Made by a program: the position numbers and the translations under genes. From Streptomyces camelliae (GTDB lineage Bacteria; Actinomycetota; Actinomycetes; Streptomycetales; Streptomycetaceae), in the NCBI RefSeq assembly GCF_027625935.1, contig NZ_CP115300.1, forward strand, positions 6,200,001 through 6,264,000: a DNA stretch of 64,000 bases, given 5' to 3'. The notes under the pieces were generated by a model. That model saw only the letters and a list, made by a program, of their open reading frames with translations. It was not told the origin of the DNA and did not search any database. Positions 27,737 through 35,866 of this stretch are shown here, in pieces. Within the stretch, counting starts at the first letter, position 1. The number at the start of each line of letters is the position of its first letter.

Positions 27737-28633
27737 ATGACGACCACGGCCACGGACAGGGCGACCACCGCAGCGCAGCCGTCCCGGGGCGCCGAGATCC
27801 GCCGGCACGAGCTGGCCGCGTTCCTGCGCAGCCGCCGCGAGCGCATCACCCCCGAGCAGGTCGGCCTGCCACGCGGGGCCCGGCGCCGCACGCCCGGACT
27901 GCGCCGAGAGGAGGTCGCCCACCTCTCCGCGGTCGGGGTGACCTGGTACACGTGGCTGGAGCAGGCCCGGGACATCCAGGTCTCGGTGCAGGTCCTGGAC
28001 GCCCTCGCCCGCACCCTGATGCTGGACGCCAGCGAGCGTGCCCATCTCTTCCAGCTGGCCGGAGCGACCGATCCGACCCCCGCCGCGAGCTGCCCGAGCG
28101 TCACCCCGGCACTGCGCGAGATGCTGCGCCGGCTGGAGCCGGTCCCGGCCTGCATCCAGAACAGCCGCTACGACATCCTCGCCTACAACCGCCCCTACGC
28201 CCGCCTCTTCGGCGACCTGGACGCGATCCCGCCGGAGGACCGCAACTGCATGCTCCTTGTCTACACGAACAAGGACTGGCAGGAGACGATCGTCCACCTG
28301 GAGGAGACTCAGCGCATGATGGCCGCCCGGCTGCGCGCCGCCCTCGCCGGCCACCTCGGCGAACCGGCCTGGAAGATGCTCATCAAGCGCCTGGAGTCGG
28401 TGTCCCCGGCGTTTCGCGAGCACTGGGAGCGCTACGAGGTCCTCGGCGCCCGCAGCAAGACCAAGGAGTTCCGCCACCCCCACGTCGGTCACCTCAGCCT
28501 GGAACACACCGACCTGTGGCTCGGCCCCGAGGCGGGCGCCCGGATGGTGACGTACACGGCGAAGGACGAGCAGACCCGGGAGCGGCTGGAGAAGCTGTAC
28601 GAGCTGGCCTGCGCGCCGGTACCGGCCGGCTGA
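27737..28633 (+). CDS. HTH regulator with MmyB-like domain, module 1
   Basis: A regulator of 298 aa. The HTH region (RRRTPGLRREEVAHLSAVGVTWYTWLEQAR, here split from residues about 50-80) precedes an MmyB-like ligand domain with NSRYDILAYNRPYARLFGDL. It is a paralogue of the protein at 31877 and more distantly of the one at 1487. The divergent MFS gene is the obvious target. It may respond to a compound exported by that pump. Confidence 0.92.
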   Translation: MTTTATDRATTAAQPSRGAEIRRHELAAFLRSRRERITPEQVGLPRGARRRTPGLRREEVAHLSAVGVTWYTWLEQARDIQVSVQVLDALARTLMLDASERAHLFQLAGATDPTPAASCPSVTPALREMLRRLEPVPACIQNSRYDILAYNRPYARLFGDLDAIPPEDRNCMLLVYTNKDWQETIVHLEETQRMMAARLRAALAGHLGEPAWKMLIKRLESVSPAFREHWERYEVLGARSKTKEFRHPHVGHLSLEHTDLWLGPEAGARMVTYTAKDEQTRERLEKLYELACAPVPAG

Positions 28634-28649
28634 GCAGGTTGGGTGAAGT

Positions 28650-28815
28650 CCGCTGCGGTTCGGCGGCGCCCTGAAGGGGCGCGGGGCTGTGCTCGATGTG
28701 CGGCTCCGCCGCGATGGGGGTACCTCCCTGCTCGAACGAAGTCGAGAGCTTGGGGGAGCGACCAGCCACGACGGTGCCGCAGGCGGCTGACGGCGCATCG
28801 CGGCACTTCGAGCGG
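28650..28815. repeat. Nested Streptomyces intergenic repeats
   Basis: The sequence holds a GGGGCGCGGGGCTGTG...GCGGCTCCGCCGCG element and its continuation CGACCAGCCACGACGGTGCC, a pattern seen in many Streptomyces intergenic regions. Between them (about 28718-28757) sits a second common element with the hairpin core CTCGAACGAAGTCGAG and GAGCTTGGGGGAG. The second appears inserted within the first. No gene lies here. Confidence 0.6.
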
Positions 28816-28820
28816 AGCGC

Positions 28821-30272
28821 TCAGCCCGCGTTCACCGGCTCACGGATCTCCGGTGCCTGCAGGGTCCGCGCCGCACGGTCCGCCGTGGCACGGGCCCACC
28901 GCCCGCTCGTGAGCAGCCCGAGCACCAGCACGGCCAGTCCGCACCCCGTGAGGATCCACCAGCCGGGGCGGGCCGCCGGGACGAAGGCCTGGTGGTACGA
29001 GGCCGCGCCGATGCCGGAGGCCAGGACGGAGCCGATCACCGCGACGCCGAGGGTCTGGCCCAGCTGCCTGCTGGTGGAGGCGACCGCGGCGGCGACCCCG
29101 GCCTGGGCGCGCGGCATGCCCGAGACGGCCGTGTTGGTGATCGGCGCGTTCACGAAGCCGAAGCCGATGCCGAACAGGACGTAGCCGAGGAAGCGGGTGA
29201 CGTCCGAGGTCTCCGCGTCGAAGGCGGCGAAGAGGACACCGCTCGCCGTCATCGCCGTACCCGCGATCAGCAGGGGCAGGCGGGGGCCGCGGCTGCCGAC
29301 CAGGCGGCCGGAGACGGGCGCGCACAGGAAGGTCGGCGCGGCCATCGGGAGCATCCACAGGCCCGCGTGCAGGGCGTCCAGGCCGCGGACGTTCTGCAGG
29401 TACAGGGTCGACAGGAACAGGAAGCCGCCCAGCGCCGCGAACGAGCCGACCGCGATCACCGTGGCCCCGCTGAACGGCGCCGAGCGGAAGAAGCGCAGGT
29501 CGATGAGGGGTTCGATGCGGCGGGACTCGTACCACAGCAGGGCCGACAGGGCCACGGCGGCGATCGCGACGAAGGGCGCCACCGCGGCCGCGCCCGAGTC
29601 CGGTGCCTCGATGATCGAGTACGTCAGCGCGCCGAACAGGGCGATGACCAGGAGCTGGCCGACCGGGTCGGGCCGGCGGCCCTTGGGGGCGCGGGACTCC
29701 GGGACGAAGCGGAGGGTGAGCAGGAGCGCGGCGAGGCCGACCGGGAGGTTGATCCAGAAGATCGAGCGCCAGCTCACGGACTGCACGAGCAGGCCGCCGA
29801 CCAGCGGGCCGGCCGCCATGGATATGCCGACCACCGCACCCCAGACACCGATCGCACGGGCCCGCTCACGGGCGTCCGTGAAGGTGTTGGTGATGATCGA
29901 CATGGCGACCGGGTTGAGCATCGAGCCGCCCACCGCCTGCACCATCCGGAAGACGATCAGCAGGGAGAGGCTCGGCGCCAGCGAGCAGAGCACGGAGCCG
30001 ATGGTGAAGATCACCAGGCCCGCCATGAAGACCTTCTTGCGGCCGATGCGGTCGGCCGTCGAGCCCGCGAGCATCAGCAGCGACGCGAGCACCAGCGTGT
30101 AGGCGTCGATCGTCCACTGCAGACCGGAGGTCGTGGCGTGCAGGTCGCGCTGCATGGCGGGCAGTGCCACGTTCAGCACGGTGTTGTCGAGGCTCACGAT
30201 CAGCAGGCTCATGCAGCAGATCGCGAGCACGAGCAGACGGCGGCGCTGGCTGAGCTCGGGCATGGATCCCAT
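28821..30272 (-). CDS. DHA2-family multidrug efflux MFS transporter
   Basis: A 14-helix drug/proton antiporter of 483 aa (480 from an inner ATG at 30263). Typical EmrB/QacA features: LIVSLDNTVLNVALPAMQRDL in helix 1 region, motif A AGSTADRIGRKKVF, and GPLVGGLLVQSVSWRSIFWINLP in motif C. It lies between the two HTH/MFS modules but has no adjacent regulator of its own. The upstream 79 bp are AT-rich and contain CACTATTGAAAT as a possible -10 region. Confidence 0.92.
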   Translation of the reverse strand: MGSMPELSQRRRLLVLAICCMSLLIVSLDNTVLNVALPAMQRDLHATTSGLQWTIDAYTLVLASLLMLAGSTADRIGRKKVFMAGLVIFTIGSVLCSLAPSLSLLIVFRMVQAVGGSMLNPVAMSIITNTFTDARERARAIGVWGAVVGISMAAGPLVGGLLVQSVSWRSIFWINLPVGLAALLLTLRFVPESRAPKGRRPDPVGQLLVIALFGALTYSIIEAPDSGAAAVAPFVAIAAVALSALLWYESRRIEPLIDLRFFRSAPFSGATVIAVGSFAALGGFLFLSTLYLQNVRGLDALHAGLWMLPMAAPTFLCAPVSGRLVGSRGPRLPLLIAGTAMTASGVLFAAFDAETSDVTRFLGYVLFGIGFGFVNAPITNTAVSGMPRAQAGVAAAVASTSRQLGQTLGVAVIGSVLASGIGAASYHQAFVPAARPGWWILTGCGLAVLVLGLLTSGRWARATADRAARTLQAPEIREPVNAG

Positions 30273-30351
30273 CGTACGCCGATTTCAATAGTGCGTCTAA
30301 CTAATGACTGCTGCATGATCTTTGCGATCCGAAAAGCGGAGCCCCCCGGAC

Positions 30352-31773
30352 TCACCCCGGTACCCGGGGCAGCCGCAGACCGAGCCACCCCAGCCCCAGC
30401 AACCCCGCCGCCTGCACCGCCAGCACCACCGCCAGCGCCTCCCGCATGCCCAGACCGGGAGCGAGGGACAGGAACAGCGAGCCGAGCGTCGCGACCCCGA
30501 CCGCCAGGCACGACTGCTGGAGCGTGGCCGCCAGCCCGCTGCCCGTACCGGCCAGCCGCGCCGGAATCGCGGCCAGCAGGATCCGGTAGTAGAGGGGGAG
30601 CTGGAGGCCCTGGCCGAGACCGCACAGGACCAGGCCGGGGGCGAGGACCGGCGGGCTCAGGTGCGGCCAGCGCCCCAGCAGCGCGGTCGCCGTCACGGTC
30701 GCCAGCCCCGCGATGTGCACCACCGCCGCCAGCGTCACCGTCCGCCCGCCGAACCGCCGTACCACCCGGGGCGCCAGCATCGACGCGGCGAACTGCGCCA
30801 CCCCCATCGGCACCAGCGTCAGCCCCGCCCTCAACGCCCCGTATCCCAGGCCCTGTTGGAGGGTCACCGCACTCACGAACATCCAGCCCGCGAAGCCGGT
30901 GAACACCGGCAGCCCCAGCAGAAGCCCCCGGCGCACCTCCGCGGAGGCCAGCAGGGACGGCGGAAGCAAAGGGCTCCCTCCGTCCCGTTCGGCCCGCCGC
31001 TCCACGCCGTGGAAGACGGCCGCGAGCACCGGTGCCGAGGCCAGCAGCAGCACCGACCACAGCGGCCAGCCCGTCGCCCGGCCCTCGGTCAGCGGCAGCA
31101 GCAGCGCCGTCAGCGTCGCCGCCAGCAGCGCCGTACCGGCGAGATCGCCGCGCGCCGGCCGCTCCGCCAGGCTGTCCGGCACCACCCGCACCGCACAGAC
31201 CAGCGCCGCGAGCGCCACCGGCACGTTCACGAGGAACACCGCCCGCCAGCCCGTGCCCGCGAGATCGGCCGCCACCAGCACCCCGCCGAGCACCTGCCCG
31301 AGCACGACGGACACCCCGCCGACCGAGCCGTACAGAGCGACCGCGCGGGCCCGCCGCTCGCCGGACGTCGTCGCGTGCAACGTGGCCAGCACCTGCGGCA
31401 GCAGCGCCGCCGACGCGGCACCCTGCGCCACCCGCGCCGCCACCAGCCACCACGCGCCCGGCGCGAGCCCGCAGGCCAGCGAGGTCAGCCCGAACCCGGC
31501 CACCCCCCACAGGAACAGCCGCCGCCGGCCGAAGCCGTCCCCGAGCCGGCCGCCGAGGACGAGCAGCACCGCGTACGCGACCGCGTACCCGGCCACCACC
31601 ATCTCCAGGGTGGCCGGCGGAGCGTGCAGATCGTGCTCGATCGTCGGCAGGGCGACGTTGACGATGAAGAAGTCGATCATCGGCAGCGCGGTCCCGAGCA
31701 GCAGGGTGAACAGACCCAGCGGCGTGAGCGCGCGGGGCGCCGCCTTCGTGGTGGGTGGAGTCGTCGTGGTCAC
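30352..31773 (-). CDS. MFS exporter, module 2
   Basis: A paralogue of the exporter at 26208, 473 aa with about 14 helices. It keeps LPMIDFFIVNVALPTIEHDL, motif A GGRLGDGFGRRRLF and the same C-terminal ending (GLRLPR). The GTG start at 31773 matches the start of the first module. It is divergent from the regulator at 31877 with a 103-bp control region homologous to that of module 1. The two pumps have diverged enough to suggest different substrates. Confidence 0.9.
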   Translation of the reverse strand: MTTTTPPTTKAAPRALTPLGLFTLLLGTALPMIDFFIVNVALPTIEHDLHAPPATLEMVVAGYAVAYAVLLVLGGRLGDGFGRRRLFLWGVAGFGLTSLACGLAPGAWWLVAARVAQGAASAALLPQVLATLHATTSGERRARAVALYGSVGGVSVVLGQVLGGVLVAADLAGTGWRAVFLVNVPVALAALVCAVRVVPDSLAERPARGDLAGTALLAATLTALLLPLTEGRATGWPLWSVLLLASAPVLAAVFHGVERRAERDGGSPLLPPSLLASAEVRRGLLLGLPVFTGFAGWMFVSAVTLQQGLGYGALRAGLTLVPMGVAQFAASMLAPRVVRRFGGRTVTLAAVVHIAGLATVTATALLGRWPHLSPPVLAPGLVLCGLGQGLQLPLYYRILLAAIPARLAGTGSGLAATLQQSCLAVGVATLGSLFLSLAPGLGMREALAVVLAVQAAGLLGLGWLGLRLPRVPG

Positions 31774-31802
31774 GCCCCCGACTCTGCGCTCGCGCCCAGC
31801 CG

Positions 31803-31869
31803 GGTACCAGGCGGTGTTCATCCAGGTATCGGCACCACCTGGCACCGGGGTACGCGCACACGGCACCCT
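31803..31869. promoter_or_regulatory. Shared operator/promoter of MFS-HTH module 2
   Basis: GGTACCAG (31803), TTCATCC, then CCAGGT (31822-31827) and ACCTGG (31837-31842) as an inverted repeat, and ACACGGCACCCT (31858-31869). The same order and spacing as in module 1 (27665-27730). Confidence 0.75.
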
Positions 31870-31876
31870 TGATGCC

Positions 31877-32755
31877 ATGACCATCGCAGCGCCGGAACAC
31901 CTCAGGGAGCAGCGGCCCAGGGAGCAGCACATACGGCGCCAGGAGCTGGCCGCCTTCCTGCGCAGCCGCCGTGAGCGGGTCACCCCGGAACAGGTCGGCC
32001 TGCCGCGCGGCCCGCGCCGCCGCACCCCGGGACTGCGCCGGGAGGAGGTCGCCCAGCTCTCCGCGGTCGGCGTGACCTGGTACACGTGGATCGAGCAGGC
32101 CCGCGCCGCCCATGTCTCCGCGCAGGTGCTGGACGCCGTCGCCCGCGCGCTGCTGATGGACCCCACCGAGCGCGCCCACCTCTTCGCCCTCGCCGGGACC
32201 GCCGACCCGCGCACCGAGGCCGAGTGCACGGTCGCCGCCACGTCGGCGATCAAGGTGGTCGAGCGGCTGGCGCCCTACCCGGCCGCCCTGCAGAACGCCC
32301 GCTACGACATCCTCCACGCCAACCGCCCCTTCGCCCAGCTCTTCGGCGACCCCGCCGAGCTGCCCCGGGCCGACCGGAACTGCCTGTGGCTGCTGACCAC
32401 CAGCGAGCGCTGGAAGCGGGACTTCCTCGACCGGGACGAGATGCTGCGCGACCTGATCGCGAAATACCGGGCCGCCATGGCCGAGCACGTGGCCGAGCCG
32501 GTGTGGACGGAGCAGCTGGACCGGCTGCTGGGGGCGTCCGCGGAGTTCCGCGCGCTGTGGGAGCGGCACGAGGTCGCGCCGATGTCCCCGCACGTCAAGC
32601 GCTATCTGCACCCGGTGGTCGGGCTGATCCGGCTGGAGCACCGGAACATGTGGCTGGCCCCGCAGGCACCCGCCCAGCGGGTGGTGGCGTACGTCCCCGC
32701 CGACGAGGACAGCGAGGAGCGGCTGGAGCGGCTGGCCGAGGCGGCGGCGGAGTGA
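31877..32755 (+). CDS. HTH regulator with MmyB-like domain, module 2
   Basis: A regulator of 292 aa, paralogous to the one at 27737 (shared AAFLRSRRERVTPEQVGLP and LQNARYDILHANRPF). The N-terminal HTH is followed by the MmyB-like ligand domain. It probably represses or activates the divergent MFS exporter. The gene ends 58 bp before dusB. Confidence 0.92.
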   Translation: MTIAAPEHLREQRPREQHIRRQELAAFLRSRRERVTPEQVGLPRGPRRRTPGLRREEVAQLSAVGVTWYTWIEQARAAHVSAQVLDAVARALLMDPTERAHLFALAGTADPRTEAECTVAATSAIKVVERLAPYPAALQNARYDILHANRPFAQLFGDPAELPRADRNCLWLLTTSERWKRDFLDRDEMLRDLIAKYRAAMAEHVAEPVWTEQLDRLLGASAEFRALWERHEVAPMSPHVKRYLHPVVGLIRLEHRNMWLAPQAPAQRVVAYVPADEDSEERLERLAEAAAE

Positions 32756-32813
32756 GGGACAATGGGTGCTTGCCCTGTGTCCCCGTGTCGTAGATCCGTC
32801 CCGGAGTCGTCTG

Positions 32814-33947
32814 ATGTCCCACCCGCTCTCCATCGGCCCGCACGCCGTGACGCCGCCGGTCGTGCTCGCACCCATGGCGGGCATCACCAACGCGCCCTTC
32901 CGCACGCTGTGCAGGGAGTTCTCCGGCGGCAAGGGATTGTTCGTCAGCGAGATGATCACGACCCGGGCGCTGGTCGAGCGCAACGAGAAGACCATGCAGC
33001 TGATCAGGTTCGACGCGAGCGAGCAGCCGCGCTCGATCCAGCTGTACGGCGTCGACCCGGCCACCGTCGGCAAGGCCGTCCGCATGATCGCGGAGGAGGA
33101 CCTGGCCGACCACATCGACCTGAACTTCGGCTGCCCGGTCCCGAAGGTGACCCGCAAGGGCGGCGGCTCGGCCCTGCCGTACAAGCGCAACCTGCTGCGG
33201 GCGATTCTCCGGGAGGCAGTGAGCGGCGCCGGTGACCTGCCGGTGACGATGAAGATGCGCAAGGGCATCGACGACGACCACATCACCTACCTCGACGCCG
33301 GCCGCATCGCCGTCGAGGAGGGGGTGACGGCCATCGCCCTGCACGGCCGTACGGCCGCCCAGCACTACGGCGGCACGGCGGACTGGGAGGCCATCGCCCG
33401 CCTCAAGGAGCACGTCCCGGAGATCCCCGTCCTCGGCAACGGCGACATCTGGTCGGCCGGGGACGCGCTGCGGATGGTCCGCGAGACCGGCTGCGACGGA
33501 GTGGTCGTGGGGCGCGGCTGCCTGGGGCGGCCGTGGCTGTTCGCGGACCTGGTGGCGGCGTTCGAGGGGCGTCCGCACGATGCGGCCCGTCCGACTCTCC
33601 GCGAGGTGGCCGACGTCATGGTCCGGCACGCGACCCTGCTCGGGGAGTGGCTCGGGGACGAGTCCAAGGGCGTGGTCGACTTCCGCAAGCACGTCGCCTG
33701 GTATCTGAAGGGGTTCGCGGTCGGCTCCGAGATGCGTAAGCGACTCGCGATCACGTCCTCGCTGGAAGAACTGCGGGCCGGGCTGGACGAGCTGGACCTC
33801 GACCAGGCCTGGCCGCTCGGCGCCGACGGTCCGCGTGGCCGTACGTCCGGCAACAACCGGGTGGTGCTGCCGGACGGCTGGCTGAAGGACCCGTACGACT
33901 GCGCGGGCGTGAGCGAGGACGCCGAACTCGACACCTCCGGCGGCTGA
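32814..33947 (+). CDS. dusB: tRNA-dihydrouridine synthase DusB
   Basis: An FMN enzyme that reduces uridines in tRNA, 377 aa. FMN/TIM-barrel motifs are APMAGITNAPFR, catalytic Cys in NFGCPVPKVTRKGGG, KMRKGID, GNGDIWS and GRGCLGRPWLF. ATG 32814 has CGGAG upstream; an upstream in-frame GTG at 32766 is unsupported. GACAAT at 32758-32763 could be the -10, giving a leader of about 45 nt. It ends one base from the stop of the convergent sulfatase gene. Confidence 0.96.
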   Translation: MSHPLSIGPHAVTPPVVLAPMAGITNAPFRTLCREFSGGKGLFVSEMITTRALVERNEKTMQLIRFDASEQPRSIQLYGVDPATVGKAVRMIAEEDLADHIDLNFGCPVPKVTRKGGGSALPYKRNLLRAILREAVSGAGDLPVTMKMRKGIDDDHITYLDAGRIAVEEGVTAIALHGRTAAQHYGGTADWEAIARLKEHVPEIPVLGNGDIWSAGDALRMVRETGCDGVVVGRGCLGRPWLFADLVAAFEGRPHDAARPTLREVADVMVRHATLLGEWLGDESKGVVDFRKHVAWYLKGFAVGSEMRKRLAITSSLEELRAGLDELDLDQAWPLGADGPRGRTSGNNRVVLPDGWLKDPYDCAGVSEDAELDTSGG

Positions 33948-35738
33948 TCAGTTCTTCTTCGGATGCGGCGTCGAGCCGAACGCCGTCAGGAAGCGGTCGC
34001 GGAACGCGCTCATCTTCCAGACCGGTGCCGTGTGCGCGGGGCGCAGGCCGTCGGTCCAGCCCCAGCTCGCGATCTTGTCCAGCACCGTGGGGTCCTTGGC
34101 GACGATCGAGATCGGTACGTCACGGCTGGCATGGTTGCCGCTGGCGTGGGCGTTCGGCTGGTGGTCGCCGAGGAAGACCAGCACGGTGTCCTTCGTGCCG
34201 TACCGCTCCAGCCACTCGGTCAGCGCCGTCACCGTGTACTGGACGGACTTGCCGTACTCCTCCTTGGTGTGCGTGTCGTCGGTGAGGGTGTAGGAGGACG
34301 GGTGGCCCGCCTTCTCTATGCCGTTGAAGACGGAGCCGTCGCCCAGCTGGTCCCAGCCGACCATCTTCGGGATCGGCGCCCAGGGCGTGTGGCTGGAGGT
34401 CAGGATGAGCAACGACATCCGTGACTTGCCGTCGGCGGGCTGCTTGCTGTGCACCCGGTTCTGGAACTGCTGGAGGGTGTACTGGTCCGGCATGGTCGAC
34501 CAGCTGAACTTCGGTCCCTTGTAGCCGAGTTGGAAGGCGTTGTAGACCTTGTCGAGGCCGTACCACTTCTGCTCCGGCCACGCCTTCTGCACACCCGGCA
34601 TGACCCCGACCGTGTCGAAGGCGCCGGTCTTCTTGAACGCGTCGGTCAGGCTCATGTGGTCGCTCGCCATGACCGTGCGGTAGCGCTGCTGGTTGCTGAT
34701 CCACAGGCCCGACATGGTGGTGGAGTGCCCGAGCCAGCTGCTGCCGCCGTAGGTCGCCGAGGTCAGCCAGCCGCTCTTGGCGTGGAAGCCGGCCTTGGCC
34801 AGCGCCTGGGTGCGGGCGTCGAGGGTGGCGTCGACACCGGGCCCCATGATCGGGTCCTCGACGGCGCTACGGCCGTAGCTCTCGATGAACGTGAAGACCA
34901 TGTCCTTGCCCCGCAGATCCGGGACCAGCTGGCTGCCCGGCGTGTTCCCGAAGGCGTCGACCCTGGCCACCTTCCGGAACTCCGCCTCGTCCTTGAGCGT
35001 GTCGGAGATCCGGTGGGCCTGGTCCTTCAGGGCGTTCGCGGTGCTGTCGGCGGCGAGCGGCACGCCGGACAGCTGGAGGCCGAGCGAGGAGCAGGTGATC
35101 CAGGCGACCCCGGCGACCAGCGTGCCCCGGGTCGCCGTGGCGGGGTGCCGGGCGAGCAGATTGCTCAGCCGGACCATGGACAGCGCCAGCACCACGAAGA
35201 CCGACAGCACGAGGACGATGACACCGGCCACGGCGACGAGGGTGGCCGTACGGCCGTAGGAGTCCTCCAGATACGACTCCGCGTCGCCGAACAGGCTCCA
35301 GTCGAGCACGACGTTGAAGCCGCGGCCGAGGTACTGGTTGAACCCCGCGTCGAGCAGGTTCAGCACGGTCATCGCGGCCAGCGCCACCCCGGACACCACG
35401 GCCAGCGCCACCCGCGGCCGCCGTGGCAGCGCGATCAGCACGGCGGCCCCGATCACGGCCTCCGCGGGTATCCGCAGAAACCTTCGAGGGTGCAGCTGGG
35501 CCATGGAGTTGGGCATCACCAGTGCGGCGACGACGAGCACGGCGGCGAGCACGGTGACGGTGACGGACAGCGCCTGCGCGGCGGTCGGATGCGCCACCCG
35601 CCATCGCCGGGTCCACGCGGACGCCATGGCCCAGGGCCGGGGAAGGGATCTGGGGAAGGACGGGAGGGACGCGAGCACGGGCGTGGGACTCTCCTCCTCG
35701 CCGCCCTCGACCGTGCTCGCCGCCTGCCGCGTACTCAT
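33948..35738 (-). CDS. Membrane-anchored sulfatase-like phosphoglycerol transferase
   Basis: A membrane protein of 596 aa with about 5 N-terminal helices and a large extracellular alkaline-phosphatase-fold domain (about 270-596), the LtaS-like layout. Metal-site and catalytic segments are FIESYGRSAVEDP, TYGGSSWLGHSTTMSG and VLVFLGDHQPNAHASG. Such enzymes transfer or hydrolyse phosphoglycerol or sulfate groups on envelope polymers. The ATG at 35738 has a short CAGGA; a further in-frame start at 35783 adds unlikely residues. The exact substrate cannot be told. Confidence 0.85.
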   Translation of the reverse strand: MSTRQAASTVEGGEEESPTPVLASLPSFPRSLPRPWAMASAWTRRWRVAHPTAAQALSVTVTVLAAVLVVAALVMPNSMAQLHPRRFLRIPAEAVIGAAVLIALPRRPRVALAVVSGVALAAMTVLNLLDAGFNQYLGRGFNVVLDWSLFGDAESYLEDSYGRTATLVAVAGVIVLVLSVFVVLALSMVRLSNLLARHPATATRGTLVAGVAWITCSSLGLQLSGVPLAADSTANALKDQAHRISDTLKDEAEFRKVARVDAFGNTPGSQLVPDLRGKDMVFTFIESYGRSAVEDPIMGPGVDATLDARTQALAKAGFHAKSGWLTSATYGGSSWLGHSTTMSGLWISNQQRYRTVMASDHMSLTDAFKKTGAFDTVGVMPGVQKAWPEQKWYGLDKVYNAFQLGYKGPKFSWSTMPDQYTLQQFQNRVHSKQPADGKSRMSLLILTSSHTPWAPIPKMVGWDQLGDGSVFNGIEKAGHPSSYTLTDDTHTKEEYGKSVQYTVTALTEWLERYGTKDTVLVFLGDHQPNAHASGNHASRDVPISIVAKDPTVLDKIASWGWTDGLRPAHTAPVWKMSAFRDRFLTAFGSTPHPKKN

Positions 35739-35866
35739 GTCCTGAGACAACCCGAAGGTCCTTCCGTGCGAGACCCGTACCACAGTCGAGTACGGCCCCG
35801 CGCGGACAGCTGTTCAGGGCACTGTGCAAACACCGGGCAAATACAGCGCCTGACCCCACGCAGCGC

